NCBI RefSeq assembly: GCF_900101345.1
Contig: NZ_FMUX01000030.1
Location: 1-52,786, forward strand
From: Desulfoluna spongiiphila
Lineage (GTDB): Bacteria > Desulfobacterota > Desulfobacteria > Desulfobacterales > Desulfolunaceae
Length of the DNA: 52,786 nt
Direction: 5' to 3'
The position numbers and the translations under genes are program-made. Each line of letters starts with the position of its first letter. Positions within the stretch are counted from its first letter, which is position 1. The notes under the pieces are model-generated. The model did not search any database, was not told where the DNA came from, and was given only the letters and a program-made list of their open reading frames with translations. This document shows, piece after piece, positions 18,365 to 26,986 of the stretch.

Positions 18365-18495
18365 GGCCGATGGCAAATGTCCTATGACGCGTCCCCCCAT
18401 TCACGCACCTGTTCCCACCTGCCACTGATAATTCACGGGTAAACCATAACGAACCACAACCACCTCCGATGTATCTTCTATAATCTATTATCTGT

Positions 18496-19389
18496 TTAAT
18501 TCCCCAACTTATACAAAAACGATGCTCCCATCTCCGGCGGATGCAGCGCTGAAGAGATCCGCACTGCGGCGCTGTCCATGATATAGTCCATCATGTTCGC
18601 TTTTTCCCGGGGCGGGTAGATGAGCTCGGGTATTCCTTCCAGCCCTCCGAGTTCTGCTGCCCATTCCTGGGCATCTTCGAGGTTGCCGAGGCGATCCACA
18701 AGCCCTAAAGACTTGGCCTCTTCACCGGTATAGATACGACCATCAGCGAGTTTGGCTACATCCGGGACCTCAAGACCCCTGGCGGTAGCCACGTCCCGTA
18801 CGAACTGACCGTGGAGGGAGGTGACGAGCTGCTGGAGGTAGGCGCGCTCTTTTTCGGTCATCTCTCGGGTGGGGGAGCCGGCATCTTTCATATCACCGCT
18901 TTTGAAAACCACGGGCTCAAGGCCGATTTTGTCCAAAATTTGGCGGAAATTGGTGTACCCCATAATGACCCCTATGCTCCCGGTGATCGTGCCGGAATTC
19001 GCCACGATGCCGTTTGTGGCGGCGGCGGCGTAATAGCCTCCTGAGGCGGCCACGCCACCCATGGAGGTGATGACCGGTTTGACCTCACGGGTTTTCATCA
19101 GGGATCGGTAGATCTCCTGGGAGGGGCCCACCCCGCCGCCTGGGGAGTTGACGCGCAGCACAATGGCCTTTACCTCGTCCGTATCGCGGAAATACTTCAA
19201 ATCATCAAGGATTTGCTGGGAATCGGCGATGACGCCTGTGATCTCCACCACCCCCACACCATCCTCCAAAACAGGGACCTCAGGAGACAAAGAGACCATC
19301 ACACCCACGCTGATCACAACAACTGTGGCGGAAAACATCCCCGTCAACATCAGGATAAAAAACAAAATCGGATGACGCCTTGAAAACAT
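18496..19389 (-). CDS. sppA: signal peptide peptidase SppA (36K type)
   Basis: This 297-aa membrane-anchored serine protease degrades leftover signal peptides. An N-terminal membrane anchor (PILFFILMLTGMFSATVVVI) is followed by a ClpP-like fold domain. The nucleophile Ser is in GGVAASGGYYAA, the general-base Lys in KSGDMKDAGSP, and VNSPGGGVGPSQEIYR is a family signature. The length matches the short, single-domain SppA rather than the double-length E. coli form. Start 19389 is chosen because AAGGTG lies about 6 nt upstream; an in-frame extension to 19518 lacks a ribosome site and would put extra residues before the anchor. Confidence 0.92.
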   Translation of the reverse strand: MFSRRHPILFFILMLTGMFSATVVVISVGVMVSLSPEVPVLEDGVGVVEITGVIADSQQILDDLKYFRDTDEVKAIVLRVNSPGGGVGPSQEIYRSLMKTREVKPVITSMGGVAASGGYYAAAATNGIVANSGTITGSIGVIMGYTNFRQILDKIGLEPVVFKSGDMKDAGSPTREMTEKERAYLQQLVTSLHGQFVRDVATARGLEVPDVAKLADGRIYTGEEAKSLGLVDRLGNLEDAQEWAAELGGLEGIPELIYPPREKANMMDYIMDSAAVRISSALHPPEMGASFLYKLGN

Positions 19390-19490
19390 AGTTTCACCTT
19401 TTGTCATAAAAACAAGATTTAAGGGCGATGATAACTCACAAAGAACGATACATACGCCAATATCAGGACCCTGCTCTTGGCCTCGGTTAC

Positions 19491-19856
19491 TCAGCAGTGT
19501 GCAAGTGCATCCCACCAAGACATAGGTTTCTGAGAGCGTCGGCCTGTAAAAAAGGCAAAATCATCGACAACAGGCCTTGATCATCGCTTGAGCCGAGGCC
19601 TGCAAAGAGCCGATTCGTAGGGCGCACTCCGTGTACCAAAATCAAAGCCTTGGGTGCCCCCGGGCTGGTGCACAGAGTGCACCCTACGGGCTGTCGGCCT
19701 TTTGGGGCGGAGTCATCAATAACAATCTGTTGACCCAAACGATGACCAAGACCGACCCACACACCAACCCCCTGAGCCTGCCCTTACTCTCCGGTTACCC
19801 GGCGGTGCGCAAGCGCATCGTACCAAAACATAGGTCTCCGCAAGCCTCGGCCATTG
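19491..19856 (+). repeat. diverged direct repeat pair plus inverted hairpin pair
   Basis: Two copies of a roughly 50-nt sequence (19491-19546 and 19799-19856) share gcaag[t/c]gcatc, accaa[g/a]acataggt and tcggcc in the same order and direction. Between them, two TGCA-type palindromes (19618-19638 and 19667-19687) face each other as an inverted pair. The remaining sequence holds no gene. The region fills the gap between sppA and the rpsA terminator. Confidence 0.65.
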
Positions 19857-19870
19857 GACGTTGTACCGGA

Positions 19871-19915
19871 TAAAAAAAATGCCCCGGAAAGACTCACGTC
19901 ATGACCGGGGCATTC
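19871..19915 (-). terminator. rho-independent terminator of rpsA
   Basis: On the minus strand the stem atgccccgg/ccggggcat closes a 17-nt loop and is followed by eight Ts. It lies about 55 nt after the rpsA stop codon. Confidence 0.88.
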
Positions 19916-19971
19916 TTTACACTCTAACCAGGCCCTCCTGGGAAAGCCTGCAGGCAAACCGTAGGGTATGC

Positions 19972-21771
19972 CTACTCAGCAGCGTCATCGCCGCCTTCCT
20001 CGTCACCTTTCAGCTGATCCGCCAGGTTTTCACGGAGGATCTCACCGAAATCGGAGGTAGGCTTCTTGGAGTTGCTGATGTATTCGCTCAGAATCGCCTT
20101 GTCGTCTTCCATCTCGAGACGCTTGATGGAGAGACCGATACGACGCTCGTCACTGTTGATATTCATCACCTTGGCAACGAGAGAATCGCCCACGTTGTAG
20201 GTACCAACGGGAGTCTTGATCTTCTCTTTGCTGATCTCGGAAACGTGAACCAGGCCTTCGATGCCCTCTTCCAGCTCAACAAACACGCCGAAATCGGTCA
20301 CATTGGTCACGGTACCGTTGATCTCGGTGCCCACTGCGTAACGCTCGCCAACGCTCTTCCAGGGATCTTCCTGGATCTGCTTGATGCCGAGGGAGAAACG
20401 CTCGCTCTGCTTGTCGATATCCAGAACAACCGCCTGCACCACGTCGCCCTTCTTGTATACTTCGGAAGGATGCTTGATGCGCTTGGTCCAAGAGATATCG
20501 GAAATGTGGACCAGACCGTCGATCTCGTCGTCGATCCCGATGAACAAACCAAAATCGGTGATGTTCTTGATCTTGCCTTCGATGATGGTACCCACGGGAT
20601 ACTTGTCGCTGATGACCTCCCAGGGGTTCTCCGCAACCTGCTTCATACCCAGAGAGATACGACGGTTGTCGGGCTTGATGTCGAGGACAATGGCCTCGAT
20701 CTCTTCGCCCACGGAGATGATCTTGGAAGGGTGACGGATCTTACGGGTCCAGGACATTTCAGATACGTGAACCAGACCTTCGATGCCCTCTTCGAGTTCA
20801 ACGAAGACACCGTAATCGGTGAGGCTGACCACGCGACCGCCCACTTTGGAGCCCACGGGGTACTTCGCTGCGGCAGATGCCCAGGGATCCTCGGAAAGCT
20901 GCTTCATACCCAGAGAGACACGCTCCTTCTCAAGATCGAAGGAGAGAATCTTCACGGTGATGTTGTCACCAACGGAGAAGAGCTCGGAAGGATGCTTGAC
21001 ACGGCCCCAGGAGATATCGGTGATGTGGAGGAGACCGTCCACGCCGCCGAGGTCCACGAAGACACCGTACTCGGTGATGTTCTTGACAACGCCGTCCATG
21101 ACCTTTCCTTCCTCGATGGTCTCGAGGGTTTTGGAACGGGTCTTTTCACGCTCTTCCTCAAGGATAACCCTGCGGGAGAGGACGATGTTGCTGCGTTTTC
21201 TGTTGTACTTGAGAACCTTGAAGGTATAGGACTTGCCCACCATCTCATCCAGATTACGGATGGGTCGCAGGTCGGCCTGTGATCCGGGAAGGAAAGCCTG
21301 GAGTCCAACATCGACAGAGAAGCCACCTTTGACGCGGCTGGCGATAACGCCTTCCACGGTGCCTTCTGCGTCGTAGATCTCTTTGATCTTTTCCCATACC
21401 TTGATCTTGGCCGCTTTGTCTTTAGAGAGGACTACACGCTCTTCCTCTTCGTCCCAAAGCTCGACCATGACCTCCACTTCATCTCCAATGGCAACGTTGA
21501 CTTCACCGTTTTCATTTTTGAATTCGTGGATGGAAATGAGACCTTCGGATTTGTATCCGACATCGACCAGAACGTAATCTTTGTCTACGGCAATGATCTT
21601 ACCAATTGCAAGTTCGCCTTCGGAAAAAGATTTGAAGCTTTCCTCATAAAGTTTGAGAAAATCCTCGTAGCTCTCTTCCCCGTCTGATGTAAGATTACCG
21701 TCGATTGCATCACCAAAAAGATCTGTTTTCACTTCCCTAATACCCTTGGTTTCGTTTGTACTAACTGTCAT
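19972..21771 (-). CDS. rpsA: 30S ribosomal protein S1
   Basis: This 599-aa protein contains six S1/OB-fold RNA-binding repeats (starting near residues 44, 125, 212, 297, 384 and 471). Repeats three to six carry the near-identical signature VFVELEEGIEGLVHVSE or its variants, followed by SLGMKQ-type endings. S1 docks mRNA on the small ribosomal subunit. The 599 residues exceed the 557 of E. coli because of extra N-terminal acidic sequence (DLFGDAIDGNLTSDGEE). The ATG at 21771 is chosen as it has AGGGGG 8-9 nt upstream. It follows cmk by about 100 nt, the usual cmk-rpsA arrangement. A strong terminator follows it. Confidence 0.96.
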   Translation of the reverse strand: MTVSTNETKGIREVKTDLFGDAIDGNLTSDGEESYEDFLKLYEESFKSFSEGELAIGKIIAVDKDYVLVDVGYKSEGLISIHEFKNENGEVNVAIGDEVEVMVELWDEEEERVVLSKDKAAKIKVWEKIKEIYDAEGTVEGVIASRVKGGFSVDVGLQAFLPGSQADLRPIRNLDEMVGKSYTFKVLKYNRKRSNIVLSRRVILEEEREKTRSKTLETIEEGKVMDGVVKNITEYGVFVDLGGVDGLLHITDISWGRVKHPSELFSVGDNITVKILSFDLEKERVSLGMKQLSEDPWASAAAKYPVGSKVGGRVVSLTDYGVFVELEEGIEGLVHVSEMSWTRKIRHPSKIISVGEEIEAIVLDIKPDNRRISLGMKQVAENPWEVISDKYPVGTIIEGKIKNITDFGLFIGIDDEIDGLVHISDISWTKRIKHPSEVYKKGDVVQAVVLDIDKQSERFSLGIKQIQEDPWKSVGERYAVGTEINGTVTNVTDFGVFVELEEGIEGLVHVSEISKEKIKTPVGTYNVGDSLVAKVMNINSDERRIGLSIKRLEMEDDKAILSEYISNSKKPTSDFGEILRENLADQLKGDEEGGDDAAE

Positions 21772-21875
21772 TAATATTAACCCCCTAAACAATGTATTTT
21801 ACGCCCCCACCGGTTATAAATGAGAGCGTAATCCGGGTTAACATATCAACTGGCCAAAAAAAATTCAACGAAAAA

Positions 21876-22550
21876 TTATGCTCTTATCTCAGCCACGACC
21901 TTGGCCATCATTTCCACCACTTCGTCGATGCCGATGCGGCTGGCGTCCACATGGATCGCATCCTCTGCGGGCCGCAGCGGAGCGAGCTTTCGGCTGCTGT
22001 CATTGGCGTCCCGCGTGATGAGATCTTTTTTTACATCCTCGAAATCCAAATCCTGCCCCTTGGCCTTCAGTTCAAGGTAGCGCCGCTCTGCGCGGATCTC
22101 GGTGTCGGCATCGAGAAAAAACTTTACGTCCGCTTCAGGAAACACAACGGTTCCCATGTCCCGCCCTTCAAATACAACCGAGCGTTCTTCCCCGAGGCGC
22201 CTCTGGAGAACCGTCAGAAAGGCACGTACCGGCGCAAGGGCCGACACAGCCGAAGCACGCATGGAGATCTCGGGGGTCCGGATCAGCTCTGAAATATCCC
22301 GCGTGCCGGAGTAGAGCCGAAGGTCACCGTTTTCGATCTTGAACCGCAGATCAATGGTCCGGCACGCCGCTTCCATGGCCTCCTCATCATCGGCGGCAAT
22401 GCCCCGCTCCTGTGTCTCAAGGGCAATACCGCGATAAAGGGCCCCGGTATCAATGTATCGGTAGCCGATCCTGGCTGCCAGCGTCTTGCTCACCGTTGTC
22501 TTGCCGGCCCCTGACGGCCCGTCAATCGTAATAACCAGTTCTTTTTTCAA
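21876..22550 (-). CDS. cmk: cytidylate kinase
   Basis: This kinase phosphorylates CMP and dCMP for nucleotide supply. It shows the P-loop ITIDGPSGAGKTTVSK at its start, YIDTGALYRG, FEGRDMGTVVFPEADVKFFL, and DSSRKLAPLRPAEDAIHVD, which are all hallmark Cmk sequences. A TTG start at 22550 is proposed because AGGAAGAG lies just upstream and it places the P-loop at the usual distance from the N-terminus, giving 224 aa. A start at 22646 would add 32 residues without family similarity. It is upstream of rpsA on the same strand, as in many Proteobacteria. Confidence 0.93.
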   Translation of the reverse strand: MKKELVITIDGPSGAGKTTVSKTLAARIGYRYIDTGALYRGIALETQERGIAADDEEAMEAACRTIDLRFKIENGDLRLYSGTRDISELIRTPEISMRASAVSALAPVRAFLTVLQRRLGEERSVVFEGRDMGTVVFPEADVKFFLDADTEIRAERRYLELKAKGQDLDFEDVKKDLITRDANDSSRKLAPLRPAEDAIHVDASRIGIDEVVEMMAKVVAEIRA

Positions 22551-22798
22551 TATCTCTTCCTGTATTGAATCGTATCCCTGACGGCACACGTGCACAGGGC
22601 CCGTTAAACGGGCCCGAATCAGAGGGGTGGATGCCTTAAAAAGCAAGGGGCCGGCTCATCGCACTGACGCCCGGTCTGAAACATGCTTGCCTGCTGCAGC
22701 ATCTTCTATATGTGAAAATGGAAAAAAAATGTAGCCCTGCGTTGCAGAATCTCCCTCACTCAGACCCTGTGACGGCGCCTGCAATGGAGAAAAAAAAT

Positions 22799-22998
22799 CC
22801 GTTGTCACGATTCAGCGGATGCCCCCGGTGGCCCTGCATAGCACGAAACGTCACAAAATTTAACAAACAGGGCTTAAATAGGTTCCGCGAATGAGCTCGG
22901 TTTGATAGGCGAATGCGCTTTACCCCGAGGAACAAGGGGAAAAACGCATTCGCAAGCGGCTTTCAAGATGGCACACCTTGCCGCCGGAGGCAGCTTTT
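22799..22998 (-). repeat. composite intergenic repeat, copy A
   Basis: Read on the minus strand it has four modules in order. First comes aaaagctgcctccggcggca through gtgccatcttgaaag. Second is a hairpin gcgaatgcg...cgcattcgc around ttgttcctcgggg. Third is aagccctgtttgttaaa. Last is a tail with gctgaatcgtgacaacgg. The same order is found at 24677-25330 and 33094-33430. It occupies much of the gap between cmk and the next gene (22551-23078). The rest of that gap shows no gene. Confidence 0.75.
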
Positions 22999-23078
22999 GG
23001 CGCCGAGCAGTTACAATCCGCTCTCGGCATTAAAATCCCACGGAACGATGCGCCAACACGCTCCATCTATATGAACCA

Positions 23079-23912
23079 TCAATACCAGGGACGCACCGGA
23101 AACTGGGACACCACGATGCGGTTGTCCACCTTATGGATCCCCTTGACGCTGCGGACAATGTTTTCCGCAGAGACCCTCTCTCCTTCCGTGGGAAGGTACC
23201 CGGTGAGCATCACTTTGCCGCTCTCGCACGGAGACACCTTCACCGCGTTGGACTCGCCCATCTCCATCATCAGCATCAACTCGGCACGCTTGCAGATGGC
23301 CATCTGGCGGAACTCCAGCTTGATCTCGGGGGTCACCGGATGGAGGCGGTTCACTTCTTCTGCCGTATCGTGAATAAGCCTGACCGCCATGTCCTGGGAT
23401 ACCACCCGGGTATTGATCGTCAAATCATACACATCTGTTTCGGCAATATTGCGGTTGTGGAGGTACTTGATAAAGGAGCTGCGTTCCCGGTCGGACGCCT
23501 TGATGATGTCACCGGCCATGCCGATCTCGATGCCCTTAAACCCGGCGTAGTTGCGGATTCGCTCTTCAACGGGCGAGACCACGCGCACATTGAGGACACA
23601 CTTGAGCCCCTCAAGGATAAACTGCCCTCCCCTGCCCACCACCACCACATGATCAGCGGCGGCCGCTTCATAGACCATGGCGGCGATGATGTTGCCGTAC
23701 ACGCAGTGGTTGTGAAAAAGCTTTTCAAACAGCTTTGGAGGACTCTCATTGGTCAGGGCCTCCACCTCTCGGGAAAAATGTCCGTCAAAGCCTTCGGCTT
23801 CTCGGTGAAATCGTTCCTTGTTGAAGAGTTGGTAGCCCTTCTCCTCGGCAAGCCTTGCGGCGATGGTACCGCCGTGGCTCCCCACCTGCCTGGATACGGT
23901 AATTACGGTCAT
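23079..23912 (-). CDS. cytidylate kinase-like domain plus C-terminal BON-like domain
   Basis: This 277-aa protein has an N-terminal cytidylate-kinase-like domain (TVITVSRQVGSHGGTIAARL, residues 1-200) of the type found as separate genes in Deltaproteobacteria. Its P-loop is atypical: SRQVGSHGGT replaces the GxxGxGKS/T of true Cmk. VVVVGRGGQFIL and DRERSSFIKYL are typical of this group. Residues about 205-277 (MTGYLPTEGERV-like region, here VMLTGYLPTEGERVSAENI, then SVKGIHKVDNRIV) match a BON domain, which binds phospholipid or other ligands. True Cmk is encoded nearby (cmk), so this is a paralog with another substrate or a regulatory role. ATG 23912 has AGGGG 5 nt upstream. Confidence 0.78.
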   Translation of the reverse strand: MTVITVSRQVGSHGGTIAARLAEEKGYQLFNKERFHREAEGFDGHFSREVEALTNESPPKLFEKLFHNHCVYGNIIAAMVYEAAAADHVVVVGRGGQFILEGLKCVLNVRVVSPVEERIRNYAGFKGIEIGMAGDIIKASDRERSSFIKYLHNRNIAETDVYDLTINTRVVSQDMAVRLIHDTAEEVNRLHPVTPEIKLEFRQMAICKRAELMLMMEMGESNAVKVSPCESGKVMLTGYLPTEGERVSAENIVRSVKGIHKVDNRIVVSQFPVRPWY

Positions 23913-24079
23913 GGCATCCCCTTTCGAAAGCCTCGGAAGTCCCGGCAGCTGATACACTCCTGGGTGCCGGAAGGAACCTCCCGGGGACAATCCCATTCGA
24001 ATTCCTACCCTTGCCTTTCAGGACAGGGATGGCCTACACTTGAAAATCTCCATGAACCCTATCCAATCGAGGCACTTCC

Positions 24080-24604
24080 ATGAAAAATGTTACGCAAAAA
24101 ATCGCTATCAGGCAAGCAGATATCACCACCCTTGATGTGGATGCCATTATCAATGCCGCCAACAACTCCCTTCTCGGAGGCGGGGGTGTGGACGGCGCCA
24201 TCCACAGGGCCGCCGGACCGGAACTCCTTGCCGAATGCAAAACCCTTGGGGGCTGCCCCACAGGGGAGGCGAAAATCACAAAGGGATACAACCTCACCGC
24301 CCGTCACGTCATCCACACCGTGGGCCCCGTCTACAGCAGCAAAGAAAACGATCCCATTCTCCTTGCCTCCTGCTACCGAAACAGTTTCACGCTAACCGCC
24401 GAACACGGGCTCTCCTCCATCGCCTTTCCGGCCATCAGCTGCGGCGTGTACCGATACCCCGTGGAGAAGGCCTGCGCCATTGCCCTGCGAGAAACAGTTG
24501 AAGCGCTGGGTCGGTACCCGGGTATCGAGCAGGTGGTGTTCGCTCTTTTTTCTGAAGATCATGTCAGGATTTATTTAAACGAGCTTGCAGCGATTGATCT
24601 ATAA
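24080..24604 (+). CDS. macrodomain protein (O-acetyl-ADP-ribose deacetylase type)
   Basis: This 174-aa protein is a single macrodomain of the MacroD/YmdB type. It has VDAIINAANNSLLGGGGVDGAI with the catalytic Asn and Asp positions, GEAKITKGYNL, and HVIHTVGPVY, then SIAFPAISCGVYRYP. Members hydrolyse O-acetyl-ADP-ribose or remove ADP-ribose from Asp/Glu or other acceptors. No ADP-ribosyltransferase partner is seen next to it. The gene stands alone between divergent and repeat-filled DNA. A short hairpin (gggtgc/gcaccc, 24612-24629) follows its stop without a T-run. Confidence 0.9.
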   Translation: MKNVTQKIAIRQADITTLDVDAIINAANNSLLGGGGVDGAIHRAAGPELLAECKTLGGCPTGEAKITKGYNLTARHVIHTVGPVYSSKENDPILLASCYRNSFTLTAEHGLSSIAFPAISCGVYRYPVEKACAIALRETVEALGRYPGIEQVVFALFSEDHVRIYLNELAAIDL

Positions 24605-24676
24605 AATGACAGGGTGCTCTTGCGCACCCGGCAGATAAACCGAAACAGCAAACAAATGGCAACTATCCAGCTCCTA

Positions 24677-25330
24677 AAAAGCAGCCTCTGGCGGCAAGGT
24701 GTGCCACCTTGAAAGCAGGTTGCGGATGCGCCCCCCCATGTAACGGCGTAGCCGCAGGCGAAGACGGATCGCTTGTCGCGCCGTAGCCCATTGACGTTGG
24801 TCGAATGGAGACTCATTGACACGGGCGTAGGCAGATTCCTCGGGCCAAATCACATCTGCCTTTAAAATGACATTTACTCAAGGACAATTCGGCCTTAGTC
24901 ATCGTTTCGGCCAGTACCATAAAAACCGCGAATTACCTTTGGTCGCCATACTACAGACGGAACATGTAATTCCGGGCATGGGTCCCCGGTCACTTGACGA
25001 TACGAAAGGTGGCAAGTGCCGGACAGCAAAACGGTACAACCGACCCCTTTTCCCGGGCAGCCGGGGAAGACGAGGAGGTGCGAAGGACATCACACTCGGT
25101 ACCGTCTTTCCCGCGAAGGCGGGAACCCATGTTAGTTATAGGATACTGCCGGGCTTCATGATGCGGGTGGTACGATAAACGCGAAGGTGGCCTTAACGAT
25201 GATCAAGGTCGACAATTCTTAAGGCCTGTTTGTTAAACATTCTTGTCGCGCCGTAGCCCTTGGGCGAAGGAGGATTAAATGTTTAGCCCCTGACAGGGCC
25301 GCCGGAGGCATAAGCTGAATAGTTACTACA
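24677..25330 (+). repeat. composite intergenic repeat, copy B (longest)
   Basis: This is the long version of the composite element. It begins aaaagcagcctctggcggca, passes the gcggatgcg hairpin arm, then ctcgggccaaatcacatctgcc, then ggccttagtcatcgtttcgg, and ends with ttaaggcctgtttgttaaac and a tail ccgccggaggcataagctgaatagttac. About 300 nt not shared with copies A and C lie in the middle, including a separate hairpin ttcccgcgaaggcgggaa (25108-25125) of the kind seen as REP-like repeats in many Proteobacteria. No gene was found. Together with the hairpin at 25454 it fills the gap between the macrodomain gene and holA. Confidence 0.75.
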
Positions 25331-25453
25331 AATAAAAGGTTGGTGGCAGGATCGCCCCCTTGTTTGAACGGCAAGCGGTGTCGGCTTGCAAAGGCCAAGG
25401 TGCACAAGCACACCCTACTCAGTAACGAATTATCCCACATTACCCGCCCGTCA

Positions 25454-25496
25454 GCAAATGTGACGTCCCTGAGGAACGAAGGGACGGAGCATTTGC
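25454..25496. repeat. AAATG...CATTT palindromic repeat, copy 1
   Basis: gcaaatg and catttgc form an outer stem, gtccct and agggac an inner stem, with the loop gaggaacga. The same plan recurs at 28995-29037 and 35701-35743, and variants elsewhere. It lies about 85 nt beyond the end of holA (minus strand). Confidence 0.75.
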
Positions 25497-25579
25497 GAGC
25501 CTGGGGTCCAGGGGTGGCAAAGCCACTTTGGCTAATAATCCCCTGGCCGCCGGAGGCATGTTTTTAAATGCCCCCCGAA

Positions 25580-26986
25580 TTACGTCTCCCGGGTACAAAT
25601 CCGCAGGATAATACGGTCAAGGAGAACGGTGGGGTCTTCGGGGCTGCTTTTCATGGTGCGGTCGCAGTCGGCCAGGAGCGAGTGGATAGAGGTGAGTTCG
25701 GCCATGGAAAACCGGGCCGCGTTCTGCAGGAGCAGAAACAGGGGATACGGGCTCCCACCGCGGTTGAGAAGCAGATCGGTCTTCTTTTTGGACAGGGCCA
25801 ACGACGCCTGCCACGCCTCCACCCTGCCGGCCATGATCTCATCGGCTGCTTTCACGGCATTGATACCGCCTGCCCGAAACTGGTTGTAGTCCCTGAGCCC
25901 TCCAAGGGAGCGGCCCTCCCGGCTCTCCAGAAAAGATCTGGCCAGAAGAAGGCGACGCACCTGGTTCACAAGGGCGGCCAGTACCTGGAGCGGATGGGTC
26001 TCGTTGGCAAGGAGGTTACGCACGCAGGAAAGGGCCATCCGGCCGTTGCGCTCGGAGATGGCACCGGTGAGTTCATAGATGGGATCCTGCTTGGTCTTTT
26101 TTGTGATGCGGCGGGCGTCATCATAACTGATGGTGGGATTGTCCCCCACAAACGAGCAGAGTTTCTCCACATCTCCCACAAGGACCCTCAAGTCAAAACC
26201 CACCATCTCCACAAGGTACCGAACGGCCCGGGGGTCCATCTTTTTCCCGTACCGGGACAGGACCGCCTTCACGGTCTCGTCGATGATCTTGGCCTGCTGG
26301 TCCTTGTCGGCTTTGCGCTCTCCTTTGGGGGCGGAGCAGTCCACGACGCTGCCGCACTCTTTAAACGCCTTGAAGAGGCTTTTTCGTTTATCCGCCTGAT
26401 CCGTGGTGAGCACCAGGTGGTGTCCTGCGGGAAGCCCGGCACGGATGGCGCGTTCCACCATGCTCTGGTCGTCCATGGGCTCGGGAACGACGATCTTGTT
26501 TGCCTCGGCCCAGGCCGCCACCTCACCCGTCCACGGCGGCACCTGCCCGTCTTCGGCAAGGGCTTTCAGCTTGTCCAGCCCCTTGGGCATAGAGAGATGC
26601 TTGAACTGGAGCTTCAGCTTGGAAAGAAGCTGGGCAAGGCGCCGGGCCGCAAGCTGCATTTTGCCGTCATCGTAGGCTTTGGTGATCTTGGCAAGCTCTT
26701 TGTTCTCCCCTTTTTTTGCATAAAAGATGTGAGAATCCCGAACCACAACCACCTTACCGCTTGAAAAAAGGGAAAAGGTGGACACCTGTTCCAGGGCGTC
26801 CCGGAGTTCTGCGTCCCCTTCCACCACCTCGCAGCTGGAGTCTCCCAGGCCACCGGGAAGCAAGGTTCCCACCAGGGCCTTCAGGGACCGATCCACAAGG
26901 AACTCCTCCCCGTAAATCAGCCAGACCGGCGAGTCCGACGCTTTGGCCAGACTCTTTTGAAGGGTATTGTGCGCCAATTCAGCCAC
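25580..26986 (-). CDS. holA: DNA polymerase III subunit delta
   Basis: This 468-aa protein is the clamp-loader delta subunit. The N-terminal stretch PVWLIYGEEFLVDRSLKALV is the family's modified P-loop region. The C-terminal domain shows DLRVLVGDVEKLCSFVGD, then DPIYELTGAISERNGRMALSC, and LAALVNQVRRLLLAR. Family members are usually about 330-350 aa. Here an insertion of roughly 100 residues after the first domain (Lys-rich, around residues 85-200) makes it longer. The start is a GTG at 26986 with GGAGGTG upstream, overlapping the end of lgt by 8 nt, so holA is translated from the lspA-lgt mRNA. Confidence 0.87.
   Translation of the reverse strand: MAELAHNTLQKSLAKASDSPVWLIYGEEFLVDRSLKALVGTLLPGGLGDSSCEVVEGDAELRDALEQVSTFSLFSSGKVVVVRDSHIFYAKKGENKELAKITKAYDDGKMQLAARRLAQLLSKLKLQFKHLSMPKGLDKLKALAEDGQVPPWTGEVAAWAEANKIVVPEPMDDQSMVERAIRAGLPAGHHLVLTTDQADKRKSLFKAFKECGSVVDCSAPKGERKADKDQQAKIIDETVKAVLSRYGKKMDPRAVRYLVEMVGFDLRVLVGDVEKLCSFVGDNPTISYDDARRITKKTKQDPIYELTGAISERNGRMALSCVRNLLANETHPLQVLAALVNQVRRLLLARSFLESREGRSLGGLRDYNQFRAGGINAVKAADEIMAGRVEAWQASLALSKKKTDLLLNRGGSPYPLFLLLQNAARFSMAELTSIHSLLADCDRTMKSSPEDPTVLLDRIILRICTRET

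Noticed and set aside
19861..21282. Long plus-strand open frame opposite rpsA
   Set aside because: It mirrors the minus-strand rpsA codons (repetitive HxxxxFxEDT-type residues) and has no family features; rpsA is certain.
25568..26764. 398-codon plus-strand frame opposite holA
   Set aside because: It is the reverse-frame shadow of a high-GC gene; the holA frame has clear family motifs and a ribosome site.
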